Source of the DNA: Pseudomonadota bacterium
GTDB taxonomy: Bacteria; Pseudomonadota; Gammaproteobacteria; Burkholderiales; Casimicrobiaceae
DNA length: 64,000 nucleotides
Assembly (NCBI GenBank): GCA_018241765.1
Contig: JAFEDD010000004.1
Location: 41,031 to 105,030, forward strand
Direction of reading: 5' to 3'
Position numbers and translations under genes: made by a program. Positions 9,051-18,690 of this stretch are shown here, in pieces (the first letter of the stretch is position 1; each line of letters starts with the position of its first letter). The notes under the pieces were generated by a model. It did no database searches and was not told the DNA's origin. It saw only the letters and a list, made by a program, of their open reading frames with translations.

Positions 9051-9593
9051 TCAGGCATAGGTCGGCGCATCGCGCAATGACAACCCGGCGGCGTCCTTGT
9101 CGTTGACGATCGGATCGGCGATCGGCCACCGGATGCCGAGCGATGGATCATTCCACGCGATCGTGCGTTCATGTCGCGGCGCATAGGCGTCCGTGACCTT
9201 GTACAGAAAGAGCGCGTGATCAGCGGTGACCACGAACCCGTGCGCGCAGCCGGGTGGCACCCAGAGCATGCGCTGGTTCTCGGCGCTCAGATCGACCGCA
9301 TCCCACTGGGCGAAAGTCGGTGAGGATCTGCGCAGATCGACCACGACATCGAACACCGCCCCCGAGGCGACGCGCACCAGTTTGCCCTGTGCCTGTTCGA
9401 TCTGATAGTGCAGGCCGCGCAGCACGCGGGCCTTGGAGAAACTCTGGTTGTCCTGCACGAACTGAACGATCGCGCCCGTCGCGTTGCGGAATTTCTCCGC
9501 ATTGAAGGTCTCCATGAAATATCCGCGCTCATCGGCGAAGACCTGCGGTTCGAGCACCAGAACGCCCGACAGCTTCGTACGTACGACCTTCAT
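9051..9593 (-). CDS. rfbC: dTDP-4-dehydrorhamnose 3,5-epimerase
   Basis: 180-residue cupin epimerase, third step of dTDP-L-rhamnose synthesis. Motifs: DERGYFMETFN (about 21-31), the catalytic His in RGLHYQ, PPGCAHGFVV and LYKVTDAYAP. The frame is open 44 codons further upstream, but the Met at 9593 begins the conserved N-terminus [16 protein letters not shown] and its ATG overlaps the rfbA stop (ATGA), indicating translational coupling. Confidence 0.95.
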   Translation of the reverse strand: MKVVRTKLSGVLVLEPQVFADERGYFMETFNAEKFRNATGAIVQFVQDNQSFSKARVLRGLHYQIEQAQGKLVRVASGAVFDVVVDLRRSSPTFAQWDAVDLSAENQRMLWVPPGCAHGFVVTADHALFLYKVTDAYAPRHERTIAWNDPSLGIRWPIADPIVNDKDAAGLSLRDAPTYA

Positions 9594-10483
9594 CAGAAAA
9601 CCTGTTCTTTCAGGATGCCGAGCAGATATTTGCCATAACCGCTCTTCGCGAGCGGCTGCGCGAGCCGTTCCAGTGCCGCCGCATCGATGAATCCCTGGCG
9701 GTAGGCAATCTCCTCCGGGCAACACACCTTGAGCCCTTGCCGCCGCTCGATCGTCTGCACGAACTGCGCGGCCTCGAGCAGCGAATCATGGGTGCCGGTA
9801 TCGAGCCATGCCATGCCGCGTCCCATGATCTCGACATTGAGCACGCGATCCTCGAGATAGCGGCGGTTGAGATCGGTGATTTCCAGTTCGCCACGCGCCG
9901 AAGGACGCAGCGCCGCCGCGCGTTCGGCGACGGTTTCGTCATAGAAATAGATGCCGGTGACCGCATAGCGCGACTTCGGCGCACTCGGTTTTTCTTCGAG
10001 ACTGATCGCCTGACCGTCGCGATCGAATTCGACGACACCGTAGCGCTCGGGGTCGCTGACCGGGTAGGCAAACACCGTCGCGCCGCTCGTCCGGGCATGG
10101 GCGTGCTCGAGCAGGGGTTGCAGATCATGTCCGTAGAAGACGTTGTCGCCCAGCACCAGCGCGGCATGCGCATCGCCCAGAAACTGTCGTCCGATCAGGA
10201 AGGCCTGCGCCAAGCCATCCGGCGACGGTTGCACCGCATACTGCAACTCGATGCCCCACTGCCGCCCATCGCCCAGCAAGTCGCGAAAACGCGGCGTGTC
10301 CTGCGGCGTCGAGATGACGAGAATTTCGCGCAAGCCGGCCAGCATCAACGCCGACAGCGGGTAGTAGATCATCGGCTTGTCGTAGATGGGCATCAACTGC
10401 TTCGACACCGCCTGCGTGACGGGATGAAGCCGCGTGCCCGCTCCTCCGGCGAGGATGATGCCGCGGCGCTTTGGCGCGCTCAT
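9593..10483 (-). CDS. rfbA: Glucose-1-phosphate thymidylyltransferase
   Basis: 296-residue nucleotidyltransferase, first step of dTDP-L-rhamnose synthesis: glucose-1-phosphate + dTTP to dTDP-glucose + PPi. Signature [20 protein letters not shown] at the N-terminus, with the following lysine in [29 protein letters not shown] and [17 protein letters not shown] are typical. It overlaps both rfbB and rfbC by ATGA junctions, so the operon is translationally coupled. Confidence 0.96.
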   Translation of the reverse strand: MSAPKRRGIILAGGAGTRLHPVTQAVSKQLMPIYDKPMIYYPLSALMLAGLREILVISTPQDTPRFRDLLGDGRQWGIELQYAVQPSPDGLAQAFLIGRQFLGDAHAALVLGDNVFYGHDLQPLLEHAHARTSGATVFAYPVSDPERYGVVEFDRDGQAISLEEKPSAPKSRYAVTGIYFYDETVAERAAALRPSARGELEITDLNRRYLEDRVLNVEIMGRGMAWLDTGTHDSLLEAAQFVQTIERRQGLKVCCPEEIAYRQGFIDAAALERLAQPLAKSGYGKYLLGILKEQVF

Positions 10484-11550
10484 GATGCCGCCACCCCCAG
10501 ACGGGCGCCGTAGTTCTTGTCGACCCAGTCACGGTATGCGCCCGACTGCACCTCCGCAACCCATTCGGCGTGATCAAGATACCACTGCACGGTGCGCGCC
10601 AGACCGCTGGCGAAGCTCTCGCGGGGTCGCCACCCGAGTTCACGTTCGAGTTTGGAAAAATCGATCGCGTAGCGTCGGTCATGCCCCGGCCGATCGGCGA
10701 CATGGGTGATCTGCGCGGCGAAATCCTGACCCGGTCTGCGCTCGCCCAGCAGTCGGCACAGGGTGTGCACGACGTCGAGATTCGTCGTTTCGGCGTCGCC
10801 GCCGATCAGGTAGAGCTCACCCGGGCGCCCCGCCTCGAGCACGCGGCGAATGGCGCTGCAATGATCGCTGACATACAGCCAATCGCGCACCTGATGCCCG
10901 TCGCCATAGACGGGAAGCGGTTTGCCCGCCAGCGCGTTGACGATCATCAGCGGGATCAGCTTTTCCGGGAACTGGCGCGGGCCGTAATTGTTGGAGCAGT
11001 TGGTGACCAGCACCGGCAGGCCGTAGGTATGAAAATAGGCGCGGGCGAGATGATCGGAGCCTGCCTTGGACGCGCTATAGGGACTGTTGGGTTGGTACTG
11101 CGACGCCTCGGTGAAGCGCGGCTCGTTCGGGCCGAGGCTGCCGAACACTTCATCGGTCGAGACGTGCAGGAAGCGAAACGCCGCACGCTCCGCAGCCGGC
11201 AAGCCCTGCCAGTGCGCGCGGCATGCTTCCAGCAGCGTCGCGGTGCCGAGCACGTTGGTGTGTACGAAGGCGAGCGGCCCGTGGATCGAGCGGTCGACGT
11301 GACTCTCGGCGGCGAAATGCACGACGGCGCGCGGCCGGTACTGCGCGAACAGGGCAGCGATCGCGGCACGGTCACCGATATCCGCCCGCACAAACACGTA
11401 GCGCGGGTCATCGGCAAGGCTCGCCAGCGTCTTCGGGTTCGCCGCGTAGGTGAGCGCATCGACGTTGAGGACACCCTCTTCGTGCTCCGCCAGCCAGTCG
11501 AGAATGAAATTGCTGCCGATGAATCCGCAGCCGCCAGTGACCAAAATCAT
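10480..11550 (-). CDS. rfbB: dTDP-glucose 4,6-dehydratase
   Basis: 356-residue extended SDR, second step of dTDP-L-rhamnose synthesis. NAD-binding [11 protein letters not shown] at residues 5-15, [10 protein letters not shown], the catalytic STDEVFG, and YxxxK in [11 protein letters not shown]. The upstream extension of the frame to 11655 lacks the family N-terminus; the Met at 11550 starts [10 protein letters not shown]. First gene of the rhamnose operon, divergent from waaA with about 100 bp between, so the promoters of both O-antigen and core-LPS genes face each other here. Confidence 0.95.
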   Translation of the reverse strand: MILVTGGCGFIGSNFILDWLAEHEEGVLNVDALTYAANPKTLASLADDPRYVFVRADIGDRAAIAALFAQYRPRAVVHFAAESHVDRSIHGPLAFVHTNVLGTATLLEACRAHWQGLPAAERAAFRFLHVSTDEVFGSLGPNEPRFTEASQYQPNSPYSASKAGSDHLARAYFHTYGLPVLVTNCSNNYGPRQFPEKLIPLMIVNALAGKPLPVYGDGHQVRDWLYVSDHCSAIRRVLEAGRPGELYLIGGDAETTNLDVVHTLCRLLGERRPGQDFAAQITHVADRPGHDRRYAIDFSKLERELGWRPRESFASGLARTVQWYLDHAEWVAEVQSGAYRDWVDKNYGARLGVAAS

Positions 11551-11653
11551 GGGGGTCCCGTGGAGATTGTTGCACTGCGATTTTAGGGAAACGCCATGCG
11601 GCCGGCATGCGCGCGCCGCCCGGCCGCACGGCGGCACGCGATAATCGTCCCCC

Positions 11654-12910
11654 ATGCCCCGCTGGTTCCGTCTCGTCTACGGCACGTTTTGGCTGCCCGT
11701 GTTGCCGTTCGCGTTGGTGCGCCTCGTCTGGAAGGCCCGGCGCAATCCGGACTATCACGACCATTGGCGCGAGCGGTTGGCGCTCTCCTGCCCCGAAGGG
11801 CCGTTTGACGTGTGGCTGCACACCGTGTCGGTCGGTGAGGCGCGTGCGGCGCAGCCGGTACTCGCCGCCCTACTCGCTCGCGGTTTGCGGGTGCTGGTGA
11901 CGTGCACGACGCCGACCGGACGCGCCACGCTGGAGCACATGGTCGACCGGCACGCGCCCAAGCCACCCACGGTGCGCTATCTACCCTACGACGCGCCGTG
12001 GCTGCTCGGTCGCTTCTTTTCGTGCGCCCGACCGACGCTCGGACTGCTCGTGGAGACTGAGCTTTGGCCCGGCGCCTGCGATATGGCAACGCGGCACGGC
12101 TGCCGTGTCTGGTTGATCAATGCGCGGCTCTCGGAGCGATCGGCTGCGGGCTACGCGCGCGGCGGATCGCTCACCACCCGCCTGCTCGGGCTGCTCGCCG
12201 GCATCGCCGCTCAGACGCAAGCGCATGCGGCGCGCTTTCGAGCGCTCGGCGCCCGCTCGGTCGTGGTGACCGGCAACCTGAAGTTCGATGTCGAGCCCCC
12301 AGCAGACGTCGGCGAGCGCAGCGCCGCGCTGATCGAACCGCTACTTCGCGGACGAGCGTACTGGGTTGCCGGTTCGACCCGGGAAGGCGAAGAGGCATTG
12401 CTGCTCGACGCTCTGGCGAAGCACCCGCTGCGGCAGCGTGCCGTCGCCGTCATCGTGCCGCGCCATCCCGAGCGCTGGAGCGAGGTCGCAGCGCTCGCGC
12501 GCTCGCGCGGCTTTCGCGTTGCGCTTCGCAGCGACCGCGTCGCCGACGCGGATGCCGAGGTCATCCTCGGCGACAGCATGGGCGAGATGTTCGCCTGGTA
12601 CGCCGGGGCAACGGCGGTCGTCATGGGCGGCACGCTGGCCGGCACCGGCGGCCAGAACCTGATCGAGCCGGCTGCACTCGGCGTACCCGTCGCACTCGGG
12701 CCCTCCGTGTTCAATTTTCAGCAGGCGGCGGAGGAAGCGCTCGCTGCGGGTGCCGCCGTTGCCGTCGCGGACGCCACCGGTGCGCTCGACGCGGTGCTGC
12801 GCTGGTTCGAGGAGCCGATGGCGCGCGAGCGTGCCGCGGCGGCCGCCGCCGCGTTCGTGACGGCGCACCGGGGCGCCACCGCACGGACGCTCAAGACGAT
12901 CGGCCTTTGA
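11654..12910 (+). CDS. waaA: 3-deoxy-D-manno-octulosonic acid (Kdo) transferase
   Basis: 418-residue GT30 glycosyltransferase that adds Kdo to lipid A precursor at the inner membrane. N-terminal membrane-anchoring segment YGTFWLPVLPFALVRLVW, family motifs VWLHTVSVGEARAAQPV, LLVETELWPG, TGNLKFD, IVPRHPERW and the nucleotide-sugar region MGGTLAGTGGQNLIEPAALG. Full length. The 3' end overlaps the convergent regulator gene by 20 bp. Confidence 0.95.
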   Translation: MPRWFRLVYGTFWLPVLPFALVRLVWKARRNPDYHDHWRERLALSCPEGPFDVWLHTVSVGEARAAQPVLAALLARGLRVLVTCTTPTGRATLEHMVDRHAPKPPTVRYLPYDAPWLLGRFFSCARPTLGLLVETELWPGACDMATRHGCRVWLINARLSERSAAGYARGGSLTTRLLGLLAGIAAQTQAHAARFRALGARSVVVTGNLKFDVEPPADVGERSAALIEPLLRGRAYWVAGSTREGEEALLLDALAKHPLRQRAVAVIVPRHPERWSEVAALARSRGFRVALRSDRVADADAEVILGDSMGEMFAWYAGATAVVMGGTLAGTGGQNLIEPAALGVPVALGPSVFNFQQAAEEALAAGAAVAVADATGALDAVLRWFEEPMARERAAAAAAAFVTAHRGATARTLKTIGL

Positions 12911-14393
12911 CGCTGTCGCGCGCCGCCGCCGCCAGTGCCGCCACCCCGTCGCCGATCAGATGCGTGGCGATGGCGGCAATCCCCATGCGCACGAAGGACG
13001 CACCGGTCGGTGCGGCAAAGAAGCCCTCGCCCGGCTCGATGATGACTTCCGCCTCGCGAGCGCGGTCAATCAGCGCGGCGGGCGAGACGCCGCGCGGCAG
13101 TTCGATCCACAAGGATGAACCGCCCTCGATCGGTGTGGCGATGCGCCAATCCGGCAGCTGCTCCGCCAACGCCTCCCGCAGCCGTGAGAGGCGCACCGGA
13201 TAGGCATGCCCGAGCCGCCGTTGCAACGCCTCGAAGTGCCCCTGCGCAAGAAAACGCGCCAGCGCCTGCTCGTTGTTGCCCGGCACGTGGCGCAGCATCA
13301 ATCGGCGCAGGCGTCGCAGCTCCGTGATGGCCTCTCGCGGCGCCACCACATAGCCCAGCCGCAACCCCGGCGCCAGCGTCTTCGACAGGCTGCCGATGTG
13401 AAACACCCGATCGTTGGCATCCAGGCTCTTCAACGCGGGCGTCGCGGCGGCGCCGAAGCCAAGCTGCGGCTCGTAATCGTCTTCGATGATCAGCGCGTCG
13501 GTGTCGGCCGCGATCGCGAGCAGCGCCCGGCGACGCTCCTCGCCCATGCGCACGCCGCTCGGGCAGTGGTGCGACGGTGTGACGGCGATGACGTCGGGCG
13601 CCAGCGCGCGCAGCGGTGCCACCGGCAGACCTTCGCCGTCGATGCGCTGCGGCAGCAAGGTGGCGCCGGTCAGCGCGAAGATCGCGCGCAGATCGGGGTA
13701 GCAGGGCTCCTCGACGACGACGCGCCGACCGCTGCCGCCGAGCAATTGCCCGATCAGGTAGAGGGCCTGCTGGGCGCCGAGCGTGACGAGAATTTCCTCC
13801 TTCGCGGCCCATACGCCACGCCGCGGCAGCACGCGCGTGCGGAGCTGCTCGAGCAGGTCGGCGTCGTCCTGGTCGCCGCGGTCGAGCGCCCACACGGCAG
13901 CGTTTGGCTGGCGACTCGCCTGCTCGACGCAGTCGCGCCAGTCGGTCAAAGGGAAGAGGCGCGGGTCGATCTGCCCGTAGACGAAGGGGTAGCGGTAGCG
14001 CCACCAGTCCGCGGGGTTGCGCACGGGCTGATAGCGCACATCGGCCAGGCGAAAATGCCGCGACCAGTCGGGCGCCGGCAACAGCGACAGTTGGTCACTC
14101 TCATGGAATTCGGATTGCCGCCGGGCGAACTCCGGCGTCACGAAGTAGCCGCGACGCTCGCGGGCGGCGATCACGCCTTCGCGTTCCAACCGTTCGTAGG
14201 CCAGCGCGACGGTCGCGCGTGCCACGCGCAGTTCTCCCGCCAGTTCACGGGTCGAGGGAAGCGGCGCCTCCAGCGGCACCGCGCGTTCGAGCACGGCACG
14301 GCGCAGCATGTCCGCGATGCGGTGCTGCAGGCCCTCGCGCGGATCGCTCCGCGCGAAGCGGGTATGCCATAACTGGCTCAGTCGTTGGCGCAT
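12891..14393 (-). CDS. MocR/PdxR-type regulator (GntR HTH + aminotransferase-like domain), TauR-like by context
   Basis: 500 residues. The N-terminal winged helix of the GntR type (about 15-85) includes PLPSTRELAGELRVARATV; a fold-type I aminotransferase domain follows with VTLGAQQALYLIGQLL and the PLP lysine in HIGSLSKTLAPGLRLGY. MocR proteins sense an aminated ligand through PLP and often control the adjacent gene. Here the gene is divergent from an omega-amino-acid aminotransferase and tauABC, the arrangement known for TauR, activator of taurine catabolism in alphaproteobacteria. The frame extends to 14540, but the Met at 14393 begins the conserved region. The 77 bp between this start and the aminotransferase should carry its binding sites. 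Naming it TauR is inference from position. Confidence 0.88.
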   Translation of the reverse strand: MRQRLSQLWHTRFARSDPREGLQHRIADMLRRAVLERAVPLEAPLPSTRELAGELRVARATVALAYERLEREGVIAARERRGYFVTPEFARRQSEFHESDQLSLLPAPDWSRHFRLADVRYQPVRNPADWWRYRYPFVYGQIDPRLFPLTDWRDCVEQASRQPNAAVWALDRGDQDDADLLEQLRTRVLPRRGVWAAKEEILVTLGAQQALYLIGQLLGGSGRRVVVEEPCYPDLRAIFALTGATLLPQRIDGEGLPVAPLRALAPDVIAVTPSHHCPSGVRMGEERRRALLAIAADTDALIIEDDYEPQLGFGAAATPALKSLDANDRVFHIGSLSKTLAPGLRLGYVVAPREAITELRRLRRLMLRHVPGNNEQALARFLAQGHFEALQRRLGHAYPVRLSRLREALAEQLPDWRIATPIEGGSSLWIELPRGVSPAALIDRAREAEVIIEPGEGFFAAPTGASFVRMGIAAIATHLIGDGVAALAAAARDSVKGRSS

Positions 14394-14470
14394 ATCTGGC
14401 GCTATTGTGGCAAGGGATGCGAACCTACGCTGTGGGCCATTCCACCCGCAGCTTGCCAAGGAGAGCCGCC

Positions 14471-15832
14471 ATGGGCCATGCCGACAGACAGCTCGATCCG
14501 GTCGCGGCAGAGCGTGACGCCGCGCGCGACGTCCACGCACTGGCGCCCTTCTGGATGCCGTTCTCGCCGAACAAGGCGTTCAAGGCCGAGCCACGCCTGT
14601 TCGTTCGCGGCGAGGGCATGTATCTCTACACCGATGACGGTCGCCAACTGCTCGACGCATCCTCGGGGCTGTTTTGCGTGGCGGCCGGACACTGTCGCCC
14701 GGAAATCGCCGAAGCCGTGCAGCGGCAACTGATGACGCTCGACTACTCGATGCCGTTCACGCGCAGCCACCCGCTCGCCTTCCGGCTCGCGCGCGAAGTC
14801 GTGCAGTTCACGCCGGAGGGCCTCGACCGCGTGTTCTTCGTCGGCTCCGGCTCGGAGGCCATCGACAGCGCGATGAAGATGGCGCTTGCCTATCACCGTG
14901 CGCGTGGCCAGGGGCAGCGCCAACTCTTCGTCAGCCGCGAACGCGCCTACCACGGCGTCAATTTCGGCGGCGTCGCGCTCTCCGGCATGATCAACAACCG
15001 GCGCGCGTTCGGGGTCGGGCTCCCGGGCGTCTATCACATGCGCCACACGGGGCTTCCCGAGAACCGGTTTGCCAAGGGGCAACCCGAACACGGCGCCGAA
15101 CTGGCCGACGATCTGATCCGCTTTTGTTCGATGTACGGCGGCGAGAACATTGCAGCCGTCTTCGTCGAGCCGGTCGCCGGCTCGTTTGGCTGCCTGCCGC
15201 CGCCCAAGGGCTATCTCGAACGGCTGCGCGCCATCTGCAACGAGCACGGCATCCTCCTGGTGTTCGACGAGGTAATCACCGGCTGGGGACGTCTGGGCGC
15301 CAATTTTGCGGCGCAGGCGTTCGCCGTGACGCCCGACCTGATCACGATGGCGAAGGCGATCACCAACGGCGCGCAGCCGCTGGGGGCGGTGGCCGCGCGC
15401 ACCGCGGTCTACGACACCATCACCGAGGCCGGGCCGGCGGCGGGCATCGAGTTTTTTCACGGCTACACCTACAGCGCGCACCCGGCCTGCGCCGCAGCCG
15501 CGCTCGCGATGCTCGACATCTTCCGCCGCGAGCGCCTGGTCGAGCGCGCCGCGGCGCTCGCGCCGTATTTCATCGACGCGCTGTTCAGCCTGGCCGACTT
15601 GCCGGCCGTCGTCGACATCCGCGCCATCGGACTCTTGGGTGCCATCGAGGTCGCTCCGGCGGGGGCGCCGGGCGCGCGCGGCTACGCGTTGCAGAACCGG
15701 CTGTTCGATGCCGGGCTGAGCCTGAAGACGACCGGCGACAACCTGCTCGTCGCGCCGCCGCTCATCAGCGAGAGGGCGCATGTCGATGCCATCGTCGCCC
15801 GATTGCGCGAGGCGCTCGCGGCAGTGGCATGA
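14471..15832 (+). CDS. Omega-amino acid:pyruvate aminotransferase (class III)
   Basis: 453-residue PLP class III aminotransferase. Similar in pattern to beta-alanine:pyruvate transaminases: LAPFWMPFSPNKAFKAEPR near the N-terminus, VFFVGSGSEAIDSAMKMA for phosphate binding, VFDEVITGWGRLG (PLP aspartate), the Schiff-base lysine in ITMAKAITNGAQPLGAV, and FFHGYTYSAHPACAAA. AAGGAG sits about eight bases before the ATG at 14471; the much longer open frame upstream is discarded. First structural gene of the divergent MocR/tauABC locus, so the substrate may be taurine, hypotaurine or beta-alanine, imported by the transporter downstream. No sulfoacetaldehyde acetyltransferase (xsc) gene is present in the window. 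Confidence 0.9.
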   Translation: MGHADRQLDPVAAERDAARDVHALAPFWMPFSPNKAFKAEPRLFVRGEGMYLYTDDGRQLLDASSGLFCVAAGHCRPEIAEAVQRQLMTLDYSMPFTRSHPLAFRLAREVVQFTPEGLDRVFFVGSGSEAIDSAMKMALAYHRARGQGQRQLFVSRERAYHGVNFGGVALSGMINNRRAFGVGLPGVYHMRHTGLPENRFAKGQPEHGAELADDLIRFCSMYGGENIAAVFVEPVAGSFGCLPPPKGYLERLRAICNEHGILLVFDEVITGWGRLGANFAAQAFAVTPDLITMAKAITNGAQPLGAVAARTAVYDTITEAGPAAGIEFFHGYTYSAHPACAAAALAMLDIFRRERLVERAAALAPYFIDALFSLADLPAVVDIRAIGLLGAIEVAPAGAPGARGYALQNRLFDAGLSLKTTGDNLLVAPPLISERAHVDAIVARLREALAAVA

Positions 15833-15989
15833 GCAGGCGTGCAGGGCGCGCGGTCGGTCATTCCGGCAGTTCCGAAAATTGCAGGATTGAACGAAGCGCG
15901 TTCCGATCGCATCGAGCGGTCACTGGCGCACGCCGCAGCGCTCGGCTACAGTGCAGCGTCACGATCGATCACCAAAGGAGGAACCGATC

Positions 15990-16988
15990 ATGAAACATGC
16001 TTGGACGGCCGCCATCGCGGTCGCGCTCACGGCCACTGTCGGTCACGCGCAAACCAAGGAGGTCACCATTGCCTATCAGGACATGGTGGTGCCGTATCGC
16101 ATGGCGCAGGAGAGCAAGGCGCTCGAAGCGGCAACGGGTTACAAGATCAACTGGAAGCAGTTCGGCGGTGGCGGCGAGGTGGTCAAGGCGCTGGCCTCGG
16201 GCGCCGTGCAATTGGGCGAGGTCGGCTCGGCGGGCATTGCCGCTGCGGTGTCGCGCGGCGAACCGTTGGAGCTTTTCTGGATCCTCGATGACATCGGCGA
16301 CGCCGAGGCGCTGGTCGCCAAGAAGGGCTCGGGCATCACCAAGGTGGCCGACCTGAAGGGCAAGCGCATCGCCATGCCGTTCAACTCGACGACGCACTTC
16401 CACACCATCGTCGCGCTCGAGCAGGCGAAGATCAACCCGGCCGAGGTGAAGATCCTCAACATGCGGCCGCCGGAAGTGCGCGCGGCCTGGCAGCGCGGTG
16501 ACATCGACGCGACGTTCATCTGGGACCCGGTACTCGCCGAGGTCAAGAAGGATGGCACGCTGGTGACGACGTCCGGTCAGATCTCGGCGGCGACCGGCAA
16601 GGCGACATTCGACGGTTATGTGGCCAACACCAACTGGTCGAAGAGCCATCGCGACTTCATGGTGAAGTTCGTGAAGATCATGGCCGACGCCGATGCCAAG
16701 TACCGCGCCGACAGCAAGCAATGGAAAGTCGACGGCCCCGAGGTCAAGGCAATCGCCAAGTGGTCCGGCTCGAAACCCGAGGACGTGCTCGGTGCCATCG
16801 GGCTCTATCGCTTCCCGAGCGCCAAGGATCAGGCCGCGACGTGGCTCGGCGGTGGCGCCAACAGCATCGCCGCGAAGGCGCTCACGGCGACGGCCGCCTT
16901 CCAGCTGTCGCAGAAGCAGATCGAGAAGACGTTGCCCGACTATTCGAAAGTGGTCAACGCGAGCTACGTCACCGAAGTCGCGAAGTGA
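15990..16988 (+). CDS. tauA: Taurine-type ABC transporter substrate-binding protein
   Basis: 332-residue periplasmic binding protein. Signal peptide residues 1-20 (ends ATVGHAQT). The body resembles E. coli TauA closely: KEVTIAYQDMVVPYRMAQ, KALASGAVQLGEVGSAG, KRIAMPFNSTTHFHTIVALE and AAWQRGDIDATFIWDPVL. AAAGGAGG precedes the ATG at 15990; the open frame extends 13 codons further without a better start. Followed by a hairpin terminator at 17009-17031 that probably reduces expression of the downstream ATPase and permease genes. Confidence 0.93.
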   Translation: MKHAWTAAIAVALTATVGHAQTKEVTIAYQDMVVPYRMAQESKALEAATGYKINWKQFGGGGEVVKALASGAVQLGEVGSAGIAAAVSRGEPLELFWILDDIGDAEALVAKKGSGITKVADLKGKRIAMPFNSTTHFHTIVALEQAKINPAEVKILNMRPPEVRAAWQRGDIDATFIWDPVLAEVKKDGTLVTTSGQISAATGKATFDGYVANTNWSKSHRDFMVKFVKIMADADAKYRADSKQWKVDGPEVKAIAKWSGSKPEDVLGAIGLYRFPSAKDQAATWLGGGANSIAAKALTATAAFQLSQKQIEKTLPDYSKVVNASYVTEVAK

Positions 16989-17008
16989 TGGTCGCAACGG
17001 CAAGCAAT

Positions 17009-17031
17009 GGGGCGCGAGTCGCCCCTTTTTT
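17009..17031 (+). terminator. Intercistronic intrinsic terminator between tauA and tauB
   Basis: GGGGCG (17009-17014) pairs with CGCCCC (17020-17025) over a five-base loop and is followed by six Ts. It sits 20 bases after the tauA stop and before tauB in the same transcription unit, so it likely acts as a partial terminator. Confidence 0.7.
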
Positions 17032-17065
17032 GTGGCGACGGCGCATGTCGTGGGCGAGGCACTGA

Positions 17066-17857
17066 GTGTCTTCGCTCGAAATTCGTGACCTGAGCGTGAA
17101 CTATGAAGGCAGCAAGGGTCAGAGCACGCTCGCGCTGTCGTCGGTCAATCTGAGCATCGCGCCGGGCGAATTCGTCGTGGCGCTGGGCGCATCCGGGTGC
17201 GGCAAGACGACCCTGCTGTCGTGCATCGCGGGCTTCATCCAGCCCTCGGCGGGCTCGATCCTGCTCGACGGCAAACCGGTGCTCGGCCCCGGTGCCGAGC
17301 GCGGCGTGGTGTTCCAGAAGCACGCGCTGATGCCGTGGCTGTCGGTGGTCGAGAACGTGGAATTCGGGTTGCGCATGCGCGGCGTCGGCCGCCAGGCGCG
17401 GCGCGCGATCGCACTCGACAAGCTGCGCCTGGTGCAGTTGGAGAAATACGCCAACTACCCGATCTACCAAATCTCGGGCGGCATGCAGCAGCGCGCCGGC
17501 GTCGCGCGGGCGTTGGCGAGCGACCCGGCAGTCATGCTGATGGACGAGCCACTGGGGGCGCTCGACGCGCTGACCCGCGCGCGCATCCAGGACCTGATCG
17601 TCGATCTCTGGTGGCAGACGAAGAAGATGTTTTTCTTCATCACGCACAGCGTCGAAGAGGCGCTGTTCCTCGCCACCGAACTCATCGTGATGACACCCTC
17701 GCCCGGCCGCATCGCGCATCGCTTCAAACTCGATTTTTCCCGCCAGTTCATCGAATGCCGCGATTCGCGTGCCGTGAAGTCCTCGGCCCCGTTCATCGAG
17801 ATGCGCGAAAAGGTCCTCGCGCTGATCCACGAAGACTCAGGAGCAGCGCATGGCTGA
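17066..17857 (+). CDS. tauB: Taurine-type ABC transporter ATP-binding protein
   Basis: 263-residue ATPase. Walker A GASGCGKTT (about 40-48), Q-loop VFQKHALMPWL, signature ISGGMQQRAGVARAL, Walker B VMLMDEPLGALDA, switch histidine in FFITHSVEEALFLATE. Starts with GTG at 17066, 77 bp after the tauA stop, and overlaps tauC by 8 bp. The C-terminal extension after the H-loop (SPGRIAHRFKLDFSRQF) is typical of the nitrate/sulfonate/taurine subfamily. Confidence 0.93.
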   Translation: MSSLEIRDLSVNYEGSKGQSTLALSSVNLSIAPGEFVVALGASGCGKTTLLSCIAGFIQPSAGSILLDGKPVLGPGAERGVVFQKHALMPWLSVVENVEFGLRMRGVGRQARRAIALDKLRLVQLEKYANYPIYQISGGMQQRAGVARALASDPAVMLMDEPLGALDALTRARIQDLIVDLWWQTKKMFFFITHSVEEALFLATELIVMTPSPGRIAHRFKLDFSRQFIECRDSRAVKSSAPFIEMREKVLALIHEDSGAAHG

Positions 17858-18665
17858 CCCGGCAATGAAGTCAACCAAGGGCTACCGCATTCCCGGCGAG
17901 GGTTCATCGTTCGCCATCAGCGTGGTCACGGTCATCACGTTGCTGGCGCTGTGGTGGGCGGCCACGCACCTCGGGTGGATTCGCGACCTCTTCCTGCCGA
18001 CGCCCGAAAAAATCGTCACCGCGTTCATCGATGCCATGCGCGGCGACATCCAAGGCGGCAAGCCGCTCAGCGAGCACTTCATGTGGAGCCTGATCCGCGT
18101 GTTTTCGGCGTTCTTCTTCGCCGTCGTGACCGCGGTGCCGATCGGCGTGGCGATGGGCGTGTCGCGCGTGATGCGCGGCATTTTCGATCCACCGATCGAG
18201 TTCTACCGTCCGCTGCCACCGCTGGCCTATCTGCCGCTGATCGTGATCTGGTTCGGCATCGACGAGACGGCGAAGATCGTGCTGATCTACCTCGCCTGCT
18301 TCGCGCCGCTCGCGATGGCGGCGCGCGCCGGCGTGAAGTCGGTCACCATCGAGCAGATCAACGCGGCGTACTCCATGGGCGCGTCACGCTGGCAGGTGAT
18401 CTGGCACGTCATCCTGCCCGCCGCGCTGCCCGAAATCCTGACCGGCATGCGCATCGCCATTGGTTTTGGCTGGACGACGCTGGTGGCCGCCGAGATGGTC
18501 GCCGCCACCGAGGGACTCGGCCAGATGGTGCTCAACGCATCGAACTTCCTGCGGACCGACATCGTCATCATGGGCATCGTCGTCATCGGCGTCGTCGCCT
18601 ATCTCTTCGACCTGCTGATGCGACTGGCCGAACAGTGGCTGGTGCCGTGGAAGGGGCGCGTGTAG
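17850..18665 (+). CDS. tauC: Taurine-type ABC transporter permease
   Basis: 271-residue inner-membrane permease with about six membrane helices (about 25-42, 82-105, 120-150, 170-185, 195-215, 228-255). The cytoplasmic EAA loop that contacts the ATPase is INAAYSMGASRWQVIWHVIL followed by PAALPEILTG. Translationally coupled to tauB by an 8 bp overlap. The last gene of the transport operon; palindromic repeat P1 begins 26 bp after the stop. Confidence 0.93.
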   Translation: MADPAMKSTKGYRIPGEGSSFAISVVTVITLLALWWAATHLGWIRDLFLPTPEKIVTAFIDAMRGDIQGGKPLSEHFMWSLIRVFSAFFFAVVTAVPIGVAMGVSRVMRGIFDPPIEFYRPLPPLAYLPLIVIWFGIDETAKIVLIYLACFAPLAMAARAGVKSVTIEQINAAYSMGASRWQVIWHVILPAALPEILTGMRIAIGFGWTTLVAAEMVAATEGLGQMVLNASNFLRTDIVIMGIVVIGVVAYLFDLLMRLAEQWLVPWKGRV

Positions 18666-18690
18666 CCGTCAGTCGACGACCATTTCGCAT

